Shown here piece by piece: positions 1-6,925 of a stretch of DNA of 11,926 bases. Made by a program: the position numbers and the translations under genes. Origin of the DNA: Candidatus Delongbacteria bacterium. Lineage in GTDB: Bacteria; UBA4055. The notes beneath the pieces were generated by a model, which worked only from the letters and a program-made list of their open reading frames with translations, did no database searches and had not been told where the DNA came from. How positions within the stretch are numbered: position 1 is the stretch's first letter; each line of letters opens with the position of its first letter. The stretch spans positions 1 through 11,926 of the forward strand of contig JAKLPX010000113.1 in the NCBI GenBank assembly GCA_022013635.1. Direction: 5' to 3'.

Positions 1-1253
1 GTATTACGGATCATTTTCATAATGTCGTCCAAAGCTTTATTTAATTCAAAATCATATACTGACTGCTCAATTCCCGACAATAGAACTTTCAATTCATTTA
101 TGAACGGATCGCAGAATTCTGTCTTTTTTAAAGGCGCAGGAATCTTTCCTTCAAAGTTTTTATCAATCATGTGACTGACTCGGTTTAACAGATTACCGAA
201 ATCGTTTGCCAATTCGGTATTATGTCTTTTTAAGAAATTGTCCATCGAAAATGTACCGTCATGCCCAAGAGACATATCTCTTAAAACAAAGAATCTGAAA
301 GAGGAAGACCCGTATTTATCAATGAGTACATTCGGGTCAATGACATTATTGAGAGATTTACTCATCTTTTTACCGCCCTCACCCATCCACCAGCCGTGAA
401 TTAAAAAGTTTTCAGGCAGTTTTAATCCCATGGCAAGCAGCATCGTCGGCCAATATATAGTATGATGAAGCAGAATGTCCTTTGCAAGAAAATGGGTCGT
501 TGTAGGCCAGTAACTGTTGAATTTTTCGTCATCTTCAAGATAACCGATACCGTTTATATAATTTGACAGTGCATCGAACCAGACATAAGTAACAAAATCC
601 TTATCGAAAGGAATTTCGATCCCCCATGGCATTTTTTCCTTCTTTCTTGAAATGCATAAAGGCCTTAAACCCTGTTTTAGAATGCCTAGTACTTCATTTT
701 TCCTGAATTCAGGATATATAAAATCATCCCGTTCCTTCAGAAAATTTTCATATTCGCCGGCATATTTAGCCATATTGAAGAAATAATTCTCTTCTTTTAT
801 GACAGTAGTTTCTCTTCCGCACTCAGGACATTTTCCGTCTGTCAAGTCTTTTTCGGTAAAAAAAGTCTCGCAAGGAGTGCAGTAACTACCTTCGTAATTA
901 TCTTTATAAATATCGCCTTTATCATATAGGTTCTGCAACATTCTCTGAACTCTTTCTTTATGAGAATTCGAGGTTGTCCTGAAAAATATATCATAATTTA
1001 TATCACATTTCTTAAACATATCTACAAAAGCAGGTATCAGGCTGTCGCAGTAATCCTGAGGAGACATATTCTTCTCCAGGGCAGATTCATAAACTTTTTG
1101 TCCGTGCTCGTCAACACCGGTAATCATGACGGCATCATATCCGAATAATTTATAATACCTTGTAATTGCATCCGCCAGAATAGTAGTATAGGCGTGACCG
1201 AGATGAGGTTTTCCGTTAACATAATAGATCGGCGTCGTTAAATATTTCTTCAT
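1..1253 (-). CDS. metG: Methionyl-tRNA synthetase (C-terminal part outside the window)
   Basis: This class I aminoacyl-tRNA synthetase charges tRNA-Met with methionine in the cytoplasm. The 417 visible residues begin MKKYLTTPIYYVNGKPHLGH, where HLGH (17-20) is the HIGH-type ATP motif. A zinc knuckle follows with Cys125/Cys128 and Cys142/Cys145 (CTPC and CPEC), then the core segment YVWFDALSNYINGIGY. The second ATP signature KMSKS is at 296-300, within GEGGKKMSKSLNN. The reading frame stays open to the left edge, so the rest of the anticodon-binding domain, and any C-terminal tRNA-binding domain, is missing because of the window boundary and not because of a mutation. The ATG at 1253 is supported by AAGGAAGG at 1257-1264. 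It lies 17 bases downstream of the UMF1-family transporter gene and is probably co-transcribed with it. Confidence 0.97.
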   Translation of the reverse strand, partial: MKKYLTTPIYYVNGKPHLGHAYTTILADAITRYYKLFGYDAVMITGVDEHGQKVYESALEKNMSPQDYCDSLIPAFVDMFKKCDINYDIFFRTTSNSHKERVQRMLQNLYDKGDIYKDNYEGSYCTPCETFFTEKDLTDGKCPECGRETTVIKEENYFFNMAKYAGEYENFLKERDDFIYPEFRKNEVLGILKQGLRPLCISRKKEKMPWGIEIPFDKDFVTYVWFDALSNYINGIGYLEDDEKFNSYWPTTTHFLAKDILLHHTIYWPTMLLAMGLKLPENFLIHGWWMGEGGKKMSKSLNNVIDPNVLIDKYGSSSFRFFVLRDMSLGHDGTFSMDNFLKRHNTELANDFGNLLNRVSHMIDKNFEGKIPAPLKKTEFCDPFINELKVLLSGIEQSVYDFELNKALDDIMKMIRN

Positions 1254-1256
1254 TTT

Positions 1257-1264
1257 CCTTCCTT
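1257..1264 (-). promoter_or_regulatory. Ribosome binding site of metG
   Basis: AAGGAAGG on the minus strand lies three bases before the ATG at 1253. It sits in the 17-base gap after the transporter stop codon. It supports the chosen metG start, which is also where the conserved KYLTTPIYYVNG beginning of the family falls. Confidence 0.6.
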
Positions 1265-1270
1265 ATTTTT

Positions 1271-2563
1271 TTATGAATATTCCTGTTCGTCTTTGCCCGA
1301 CATATAAAATACTATGCCTCCCAAAATAAAAAATACGGATACCGATAATATTCCGCCTCTCGAAGACATATCTGCCGAATATCCCATATTTCTGAGCGTC
1401 AGCCCCGTCACGGCTATAAAAAGCGGTCCAAGTATTACCGCAAATTTTCCGACCATATTATAGAATCCGAAAAATTCGCCGGCTTTATCTTTCGGTATGA
1501 TATATGCGAAATACGACCTGCTGAGAGCCTGAATCCCGCCCTGAACCAATCCTACCGCCGCAGCGAGAATATAAAAATGATATTCGGTACTCATCAAAGC
1601 TCCGAAAATTGAAACGAGAAAATATATAAATATCGTAAAATAAATGCCGTTTCTTGCCCCGCTTTTCCCTTTAAATATAATTCCGGTAAACAACGCAGCC
1701 GGAAAGCCGACAAATTGGGTCAGTAACAGAGCCGTTATAAGACTGTTTCTTTCAAGACGGATAGAAATGCCGAAATCCATAGCCATTCTTATTATCGTGT
1801 CAACACCGTCAATATAAAGCCAGTAAGCTATTAAAAACAAGTAAATGCTTTTAATCTCTTTTATATGCTTAAATGTCTCAATAATCTGCAAAATACTTTT
1901 TTTTAATCTGTTTGAAAAATTTTCAAACTCTTTTGAGGATATTTCCTCCTTAACATTTTTGAATAACGGGATTGAAAAAATGATCCACCACAGCCCGACG
2001 CTGACGAATGAATATTTAACTGCTTCTTCGCCTGAATTCAACCCGAATAATGCCGGCTTTAAAGTCATCAGAATATTCAGCGATAAAAGTAAACCGCCGC
2101 CGAGATACCCCAAAGAATATCCCAAGCTTGATACGAAGTTCAGTTTATCTTTTTTAGCAACGCTGTTCAGCAGGGAATCATAAAAAATAATTCCTGAACT
2201 GAAGCAGACCGAAGACACGGCGTAAAGCGTCAGCGCAAATATCCAGTTTCCTTTGCCGACAAGATATAATGATGCCGTAAAAACGGCGCCTAAGATAGTC
2301 GTATAAAAAAGATATTTCTTTTTAGAATCCGAAATATCGGACATCGCGCCCATAACCGGTGCCGTTATCATCAAAATGACACCTATAAGGGAATTAGCTG
2401 TTCCCAATCTTGCTGTAGTCACGGTAGTATCCGCTCCCGAACTCCAATATTCGTTTAAAAATAACGGGAAAAAAACCGCTAAAACAGTCGTGGCATAAGC
2501 TGAATTCGCCCAGTCGTAAAAAGCCCAGCTGAGATTCTCTTTATTTATTCTGTTTAAAACCAT
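1271..2563 (-). CDS. MFS transporter, UMF1 / Atg22-like family
   Basis: This is a polytopic inner-membrane permease of about 430 residues, the normal length for a 12-helix major facilitator protein. The start region NKENLSWAFYDWANSAYATTVLAVFFPLF is typical of the bacterial UMF1 group, which is related to the yeast vacuolar effluxer Atg22. Later come the intracellular loop MGAMSDISDSKKKYLF and the segment GLVQGGIQALSRSYFAYIIPKDKAGEFFGFYN, which is characteristic of the same family. The substrate cannot be read from the sequence; eukaryotic relatives export amino acids. I chose the ATG at 2563 because the family homology begins just after it. A longer frame would need a GTG at 2599. The ATG start overlaps the end of the upstream small gene by 23 bases, suggesting translational coupling, and metG follows closely. 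Confidence 0.88.
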   Translation of the reverse strand: MVLNRINKENLSWAFYDWANSAYATTVLAVFFPLFLNEYWSSGADTTVTTARLGTANSLIGVILMITAPVMGAMSDISDSKKKYLFYTTILGAVFTASLYLVGKGNWIFALTLYAVSSVCFSSGIIFYDSLLNSVAKKDKLNFVSSLGYSLGYLGGGLLLSLNILMTLKPALFGLNSGEEAVKYSFVSVGLWWIIFSIPLFKNVKEEISSKEFENFSNRLKKSILQIIETFKHIKEIKSIYLFLIAYWLYIDGVDTIIRMAMDFGISIRLERNSLITALLLTQFVGFPAALFTGIIFKGKSGARNGIYFTIFIYFLVSIFGALMSTEYHFYILAAAVGLVQGGIQALSRSYFAYIIPKDKAGEFFGFYNMVGKFAVILGPLFIAVTGLTLRNMGYSADMSSRGGILSVSVFFILGGIVFYMSGKDEQEYS

Positions 2564-3032
2564 AGTAATACATCCACTCGGCGTCGCCTGTGGTTTCACC
2601 GCTTGATTGTACCTTCAGATAATATGTCCCGTTATGGATCGGAGTGATATAGAATATCTTATAAGTGCTTACATCCACTTCGTCTGTAAAAAGGTTATCT
2701 ACGAAATTATTGCCATAGAATGATGTTTTAATTTTGTTTAAATTATTTGCCGCTCCGATTATAAAAGTGTATGAATTACCTCTGTAAAGAGTAAATGTGG
2801 CGTAAACATTGGGGTTTTCGTCGAAATATCCTGATTTTAGATCGCCGTTTGTATAATATCCGGATGCTATAATTTCTTTTTTGGATTCTCCGAAAAGATA
2901 TTCCACATCCGTAATGTTTTCATCCCATGTTTCTTCTTCTGCGTTATTTTGGGCAACAATGGTTACTGATGGTGCTAAAAGGCATAAAAACAACAAGAAA
3001 AGAAAAGGCATTCTGATTTTTAACGAATTCAT
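2541..3032 (-). CDS. Small exported protein of unknown function, probably beta-rich
   Basis: I do not recognise this 163-residue protein. Residues 1-27 form a classic signal peptide: basic MNSLKIR, a hydrophobic stretch, then a small-residue cleavage region ending near IVAQ|NN. The mature part starts acidic (NNAEEETWDEN) and is then rich in alternating aromatic, polar and glycine residues, for example YATFTLYRGNSYTFIIGAANN, YKIFYITPIHNGTYYLKVQSSGE and WMYYYGFKQNK. This resembles the beta-sandwich pattern of PPC-like prepeptidase C-terminal domains, but that comparison is by eye only. No catalytic motif or lipobox is visible. The start codon shares one base with the preceding stop (TAATG), and GGAGG at 3039-3043 lies six bases upstream. 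Its 3' end overlaps the transporter start, which suggests that the three genes are translated together. Confidence 0.8.
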   Translation of the reverse strand: MNSLKIRMPFLFLLFLCLLAPSVTIVAQNNAEEETWDENITDVEYLFGESKKEIIASGYYTNGDLKSGYFDENPNVYATFTLYRGNSYTFIIGAANNLNKIKTSFYGNNFVDNLFTDEVDVSTYKIFYITPIHNGTYYLKVQSSGETTGDAEWMYYYGFKQNK

Positions 3033-3931
3033 TATTTGCCTCCTTTCTTTCTTCTAATGATAAAGACTATTAATACTACGATAAATAGAGCGGAGTAAAT
3101 CATTGTCCAGGCACTTGAACCTTCCTCTACTTTATCGGCGGCTGCCGCTCTCTTTGTTTCAGAAACAATCGCATCTATTAAATTGGAACTTATTAAATAC
3201 AGTTCGTTAATGTTTTCCAACGGTATCGGATTGCCTATCCCTACGCCGCATAATTTTTTAATTTCAGGAAACTTCTTTATAATTTCCTTGACTTCAATAT
3301 TACTGCTGTTTGTTTTTTTCAACCCGTTAATTTTTTTTGTAAAATGATCAATTAGTTCAGGCTGAAAAAGAATTGTGGAAGCCTCTTCGGAATAATTTGA
3401 TTTAAGAGCTTTCGAAACTATATGAAGCCCTTCAAGCCAACCGCCGATTCCGGCCAAAACAACATAATCCGGATCGTATTTCTTCATCTCTTCCTTAACT
3501 TTCAGATGAATATCGTCAAGAACCGCCCTTAATTCCAGCCACTTTCCTTCATTCAGCATTTTTGAAATTATAGCCTTATCTACAAACATTTCGCTCTTAG
3601 CGCCGAAATTCTCCGCCAAATCCCTGCTGACACCGAACATTTCGCCCGTATTTTTCCTGTCTTCAGCCTGAATTGCGATAAAGCCCTGGGCGACCCTGAC
3701 ACCCAAATTTAAGGCTATTTTATAATTGTCTGCATAATTTGCACTGTAGTCGTAAACTACAATCGCTTTCCAATTTACATCAGAAAGTATATCCAGCGCC
3801 ATAATTATTTCGGACGGCACGGGAACAATTATATTTGTTTTAAACAACGCCTTTTCTTCTTCGGACAGATCGTTCTGGGCAAATATGCCGGTTAAAGTCA
3901 AAAATATCATCGCTAATTTTAAATATCTCAT
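3032..3931 (-). CDS. Exported protein with C-terminal membrane anchor, unknown function
   Basis: This 299-residue protein belongs to no family I can name. An N-terminal signal peptide (MRYLKLAMIFLTLTGIFAQ) precedes a predominantly helical, mixed-charge ectodomain. A single C-terminal hydrophobic helix at about 274-292 (AWTMIYSALFIVVLIVFII) ends in the basic tail RRKKGGK. That predicts a type I topology with the bulk in the periplasm. The most distinctive segments are ALNLGVRVAQGFIAIQAED and VVLAGIGGWLEGLHIVSKAL (GGWLEGLH at 163-170). Only one cysteine lies in the mature region. A longer frame reaches 4006, but the ATG at 3931 is preferred because GGAGGG precedes it and a signal peptide begins there. 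A TATAAT hexamer lies just upstream. It is the first gene of the cluster that continues into the small exported protein, the UMF1-type transporter and metG. Confidence 0.82.
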   Translation of the reverse strand: MRYLKLAMIFLTLTGIFAQNDLSEEEKALFKTNIIVPVPSEIIMALDILSDVNWKAIVVYDYSANYADNYKIALNLGVRVAQGFIAIQAEDRKNTGEMFGVSRDLAENFGAKSEMFVDKAIISKMLNEGKWLELRAVLDDIHLKVKEEMKKYDPDYVVLAGIGGWLEGLHIVSKALKSNYSEEASTILFQPELIDHFTKKINGLKKTNSSNIEVKEIIKKFPEIKKLCGVGIGNPIPLENINELYLISSNLIDAIVSETKRAAAADKVEEGSSAWTMIYSALFIVVLIVFIIRRKKGGK

Positions 3932-3934
3932 CTT

Positions 3935-3940
3935 CCCTCC
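3935..3940 (-). promoter_or_regulatory. Ribosome binding site fixing the start of the anchored exported protein
   Basis: GGAGGG on the minus strand lies three bases before the ATG at 3931. It supports this start over the upstream in-frame alternative at 4006, whose extra 25 residues do not resemble a signal peptide as well. Confidence 0.6.
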
Positions 3941-3955
3941 AGACAACTCGGTTTT

Positions 3956-3961
3956 ATTATA
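3956..3961 (-). promoter_or_regulatory. Candidate -10 box for the exported-protein / transporter / metG cluster
   Basis: A perfect TATAAT, preceded directly by TG, lies 25 bases upstream of the ATG at 3931 in the 96-base gap after purD. No good TTGACA-like -35 box is found at 16-18 bases, where the sequence is AT repeats. The start of transcription would be near 3949, giving a very short leader that still contains the GGAGGG. In such AT-rich sequence a perfect hexamer could occur by chance. Confidence 0.4.
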
Positions 3962-4027
3962 CACTATTTGCAGACAAAATATATAAAAATAATCATATAA
4001 ACGCAATTAATAAATAAATCAAAAAAA

Positions 4028-5305
4028 TTATTTTTCGTAATATTTTATCCCTTTGTTTCCGATATCGCTTCGGCAGTATTTATCTTTAAAGTTTATCTTA
4101 TCCGCTTCGGAATATGCCTTGTCCTTTGCATCTTTTAAGGATTTTGCAAGGCAAACAACATTTAATACTCTTCCGCCGTTCGATAGGATTCTGTCTTCAA
4201 CTTTTTTTGTGCCTGCATGAATGATCTGGGTTTCTGCATCCACTTTATCAAGCCCTGTAATTTCATAACCCGTAAAATATTTATTCGGATAGCCTCCTGA
4301 AGTTAATACGAGACATAGGCTGTGAAGGTCTTTCATCGGTAAAATTTCATTTTTTGTAAATTTACCTTTTGCTGATTCCATTGTAAGCTCGAATAAATCC
4401 GCATCCAGCAAAGGCAAAATCGCCTGCGTTTCAGGATCGCCGAATCTGCAGTTATATTCTATGACTTTAGGGCCTTCTTCCGTGATCATTAATCCGACAA
4501 AAAGAACACCTTTATAAGTTCTGCCTTCATTTTTCATTGCAGCAAATGTCGGTTCAATTATTTTTCTTTCGATTTCGGAGAGCATATCGGAATTGATCAT
4601 CGGGGCGGGTGAGTATGAACCCATGCCCCCTGTGTTGGGACCTTTATCGCCGTCAAATACAGCTTTATGATCCTGAGCAGGAGCTAATATCTTATAATAA
4701 TTACCGTCCGAAATTGCAAAAATCGAAGCCTCTTCTCCTGTCATGAACTCTTCGATCACGACTTCATTTCCGGCATCTTTAAAGCACCTGTCTATCATGA
4801 TTTCCTTTATTGCTTTTAGGCTGTCTTCCAATCTATGGCAGACAATCGCACCTTTTCCCGCCGCCAGTCCGCTTGCTTTTACTACTAAAGGATGTTTTTG
4901 ACCCGTAAGATAATCCTTAGCTTCGTCATAATCATTAAATGTCTTATAGTCTGCTGTCGGAATACCATATCTATTCATTAAACCCTTTGAGAACGCTTTA
5001 CTCGCTTCAAGTTCGGCAGCTTCTTTTGAAGGACCGAATATTAACAGGTTTTCGTTATTGAAGTCATTTACAATTCCGTTCGTTAAAGGATTTTCGGGGC
5101 CGACTATCGTTAAATCAATTATATTTTCTTTTACGAATTCAATAATGCTTTTATGATCCGTCAATGAAATATTTTTTGTTTCGGCTAAAGAACTTATACC
5201 GGTATTTCCGGGAATTGCGTAAATTTTATCAACTTTATCGCTTTGTGATAGTTTTAATATTATTGAATGTTCCCTTCCTCCGGAACCCAATACCAAAATT
5301 TTCAT
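4028..5305 (-). CDS. purD: Phosphoribosylamine-glycine ligase (GAR synthetase)
   Basis: This ATP-grasp enzyme joins glycine to phosphoribosylamine, the second step of de novo purine synthesis, in the cytoplasm. The 425-residue length is normal for the family. The N-terminal domain opens with MKILVLGSGGREHSI. The ATP-grasp core shows KASGLAAGKG (143-152), QDHKAVFDGDKGPNTGGMGSYSPAP (about 211-235) and the metal/ATP signature EYNCRFGDPETQ (283-294). The C-terminal domain has GGRVLNVV and ends with CRSDIGNKGIKYYEK. All key blocks are intact. GGAGA precedes the ATG by eight bases. No other pur gene is adjacent. The gene sits after the terminator of the TonB operon, so it probably has its own promoter in the 60-base gap or relies on read-through. 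Confidence 0.98.
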   Translation of the reverse strand: MKILVLGSGGREHSIILKLSQSDKVDKIYAIPGNTGISSLAETKNISLTDHKSIIEFVKENIIDLTIVGPENPLTNGIVNDFNNENLLIFGPSKEAAELEASKAFSKGLMNRYGIPTADYKTFNDYDEAKDYLTGQKHPLVVKASGLAAGKGAIVCHRLEDSLKAIKEIMIDRCFKDAGNEVVIEEFMTGEEASIFAISDGNYYKILAPAQDHKAVFDGDKGPNTGGMGSYSPAPMINSDMLSEIERKIIEPTFAAMKNEGRTYKGVLFVGLMITEEGPKVIEYNCRFGDPETQAILPLLDADLFELTMESAKGKFTKNEILPMKDLHSLCLVLTSGGYPNKYFTGYEITGLDKVDAETQIIHAGTKKVEDRILSNGGRVLNVVCLAKSLKDAKDKAYSEADKINFKDKYCRSDIGNKGIKYYEK

Positions 5306-5333
5306 AAAACCATTCTCCGAATTTCTTTAAATA

Positions 5334-5360
5334 AAAAAGGTCTGAGAACCAGACCTTTTT
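5334..5360 (-). terminator. Intrinsic terminator of the ExbBD-TonB operon
   Basis: An uninterrupted 11-base-pair stem (5334-5344 with 5350-5360) around a five-base loop is followed on the minus strand by more T residues before AT. It begins five bases after the tonB stop codon and ends well before the purD start, as expected for a Rho-independent terminator. The A/T flanks make it symmetrical, so it could also act on transcripts from the opposite strand. Confidence 0.85.
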
Positions 5361-5365
5361 ATAAT

Positions 5366-6034
5366 TTATCTCACATTTGTTTTGAAATCAATTTTCTGTG
5401 ACATCCTTACAGGTACCGGTTTATCCCTTTGCATTCCGGGTTTAAATCTTGCCTGTTCCATAGCTTTAATCGCCACATCGCCGAATCCCATATCGGTAGG
5501 CTTCTCTAAAGTTATTGCCACATTCGTTGGGATACCTTCTTTTGAACAAACAAATTTAACTATCACTTTTCCCGACACGCCGCTTTTCCTTGCGAGTGGA
5601 GGATAATTTTTCTTTATGTATTCCTGTATTTTCTCGGCATAACCGGACATCAACTCAGGTTTTTCCTGTATTGCATAGAAATCGAATATTTCATCCTCTG
5701 TCAATGTCGGAGGCGGAGGCGGAGGCGGAGGATCAGATCTTATATCAAAATCCGCAGTTTCGATTTCCAGTTCTACATCTTCTTCCAGCTCTTCTTCGTC
5801 TTCAACCGCAATAGGTATTCTTACTATTGCCGGTCTTACAGTCTTTTTGACCTGCTCGGTAATCTCAACTTTCTCAATTGCAATTTCATCTGCAGTCATC
5901 GAATCCAATTTTACCACAGTATTGAATTTGTGAAAAGTCGCGAACACGAATGCAAGACACAGAAACACTATCAGCGTCGTTATGTCCGAAAGCTTAGATG
6001 TTTTTTCGGCTATTTGCCCTACTTTGTGAGCCAT
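5366..6034 (-). CDS. tonB: TonB-like energy transducer
   Basis: TonB carries energy from the ExbB/ExbD proton channel to outer-membrane receptors. This 222-residue protein has a short cytoplasmic N-terminus, one signal-anchor helix at about 17-34 (DITTLIVFLCLAFVFATF), an acidic periplasmic stretch at 78-100 (EDEEELEEDVELEIE and following), eight consecutive prolines at 102-109 and a C-terminal TonB domain from about 130 to 215. In that last domain, YPPLARKSGVSGKVIVKFVCSKEG and IKAMEQARFKPGMQRDKPVPVRM are standard family blocks. The linker is short and acidic instead of the long Pro-Glu/Pro-Lys repeats of the E. coli protein, and the helix lacks the E. coli-like Ser/His pair. GGAG lies seven bases before the ATG. 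It is the last gene of the operon, directly before the terminator. No receptor gene is in the window, so the cargo is unknown. Confidence 0.92.
   Translation of the reverse strand: MAHKVGQIAEKTSKLSDITTLIVFLCLAFVFATFHKFNTVVKLDSMTADEIAIEKVEITEQVKKTVRPAIVRIPIAVEDEEELEEDVELEIETADFDIRSDPPPPPPPPTLTEDEIFDFYAIQEKPELMSGYAEKIQEYIKKNYPPLARKSGVSGKVIVKFVCSKEGIPTNVAITLEKPTDMGFGDVAIKAMEQARFKPGMQRDKPVPVRMSQKIDFKTNVR
5708..5731 (-). repeat. Hexanucleotide repeat encoding the tonB polyproline tract
   Basis: Four tandem copies of CCTCCG on the minus strand encode the eight prolines at residues 102-109 of the TonB-like protein. Perfect short tandem repeats of this kind can change copy number by slippage. Steps of six bases would keep the frame and change only the length of the proline linker. 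Confidence 0.8.
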
Positions 6035-6069
6035 CTTATAACTCCATTATTCTTCAATTTCAAACTTTC

Positions 6070-6474
6070 TTATTTCGTATTTGTAGCGTAAACTATCCTT
6101 CGAGCGTCTGCTTCCTGCAATGATCTCTGAACTTTATCAACTATTTCGTTCTTGCAGTTCTCGTCTATTTTCATTGATACAATAATTCTCGGATTGCTGG
6201 TCCTTTTTAAATACATGATTGAGGTAACCTCTTTAGTAGTCATCAATTTGTCGTCCACGCTGATCCTGTTGTTAATATCAATATAACAGTAGGCAATATT
6301 TCTTTTCCCTTCGATTTTCATAGCATTTACGGTTGAAGGGATTTTTACTGGAAGTCCTCTGAATTCGCGGAATACTGTACTGACCATAAAGAAGATTAAA
6401 AGCATGAATATGATATCCGGCATTGATGCCGTTGATATTTTGCCTTGTTCGTGGTTTTTATTATTTCCTATCAT
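6070..6474 (-). CDS. exbD: ExbD/TolR-family proton channel subunit (second copy)
   Basis: This 134-residue protein has the ExbD layout: a short cytoplasmic N-terminus, one transmembrane helix at about 18-35 beginning SMPDIIFMLLIFFMVST, and a periplasmic domain. Asp20 in SMPD matches the proton-carrying aspartate of ExbD/TolR. After the helix comes RGLPVKIPS, in the position of the usual LP motif, and the C-terminal part VDKVQRSLQEADARRIVYATN fits the family fold. It differs clearly from the ExbD encoded just upstream, so the pair is not a recent duplication. AGGA lies five bases before its ATG, and the gap to the upstream copy is 21 bases. It is probably part of an ExbB5-ExbD2-type channel, possibly with mixed ExbD subunits. 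Confidence 0.9.
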   Translation of the reverse strand: MIGNNKNHEQGKISTASMPDIIFMLLIFFMVSTVFREFRGLPVKIPSTVNAMKIEGKRNIAYCYIDINNRISVDDKLMTTKEVTSIMYLKRTSNPRIIVSMKIDENCKNEIVDKVQRSLQEADARRIVYATNTK

Positions 6475-6495
6475 AATCTTCCTGACTGTTAGTAT

Positions 6496-6912
6496 TTATT
6501 GGGCTAATGATACTCTGTCTATCTTTGCGCTTTTTACCTGATCAAGAATTTCGACATAATTTTTATATAACGAGCCCGGAGTAACTTTAATAGAAACTAT
6601 AATAGAATCTCCCTGTGCCGCTATTTCTCTGTCAAGTAAAGTGAGTTTGCTTTTAATCTGCTGAATGCTGACTTCTTCCTCTTTACCTTTTTTCCCGATC
6701 AGCACCTGATTTTCGTCGTTCAGGAAAATATTCACAACCCCTTTTACCTTCGTGGGAGTAGTATCGTCTGCTTTCTGCGGCAGGACGAATTTGATGCCTT
6801 TATCCGAAGATACTGTTGTTGTCACGAGAAAGAACACAAGCAATAGAAAAGTAATATCTGCCATTGACGACGCGTTAAAATCCCCAACCTTTCTTACAGG
6901 TTTCTTTATCAT
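6496..6912 (-). CDS. exbD: ExbD/TolR-family proton channel subunit (first copy)
   Basis: This is a 138-residue ExbD-type protein. The N-terminus is basic (MIKKPVRKVGDFNASS), followed by a helix at about 17-34 (MADITFLLLVFFLVTTTV) whose Asp19 is the expected proton-binding residue. A periplasmic domain follows with KGIKFVLPQKAD, the LPQ motif typical of ExbD, and ends GSLYKNYVEILDQVKSAKIDRVSLAQ. It sits 13 bases after the ExbB gene. Its ribosome binding site is weak (GAGAA), so translation may be coupled to ExbB. With ExbB and the second ExbD it should form the inner-membrane motor that energises the TonB-like protein. A TolQ/TolR role cannot be excluded, but the tonB gene in the same operon favours Exb. 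Confidence 0.92.
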   Translation of the reverse strand: MIKKPVRKVGDFNASSMADITFLLLVFFLVTTTVSSDKGIKFVLPQKADDTTPTKVKGVVNIFLNDENQVLIGKKGKEEEVSIQQIKSKLTLLDREIAAQGDSIIVSIKVTPGSLYKNYVEILDQVKSAKIDRVSLAQ

Positions 6913-6925
6913 TTCTATTCTCGCT

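Noticed and set aside
1845..2183. 112-codon open frame on the plus strand
   Set aside because: It lies opposite the UMF1-type transporter, has no recognisable domain or good ribosome binding site, and reads as an antisense shadow.
2564..2599. Longer N-terminus of the UMF1-family transporter starting at a GTG at 2599
   Set aside because: The extra 12 residues do not resemble the family and overlap the upstream gene further. The ATG at 2563 sits just before the conserved start region.
3932..4006. 25-residue N-terminal extension of the anchored exported protein
   Set aside because: A strong GGAGGG and a well-formed signal peptide begin at the ATG at 3931, and the TATAAT lies inside the extension.
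4006..4040. Possible purD terminator just after its stop codon
   Set aside because: Only A/T runs (AAAAAT / ATTTTT) can pair; there is no GC stem, so it is not credible as an intrinsic terminator.
5382..5814. Two 74-codon plus-strand frames opposite tonB
   Set aside because: They are antisense to a convincing TonB-like gene and show low-complexity translation from the proline repeat; not real genes.
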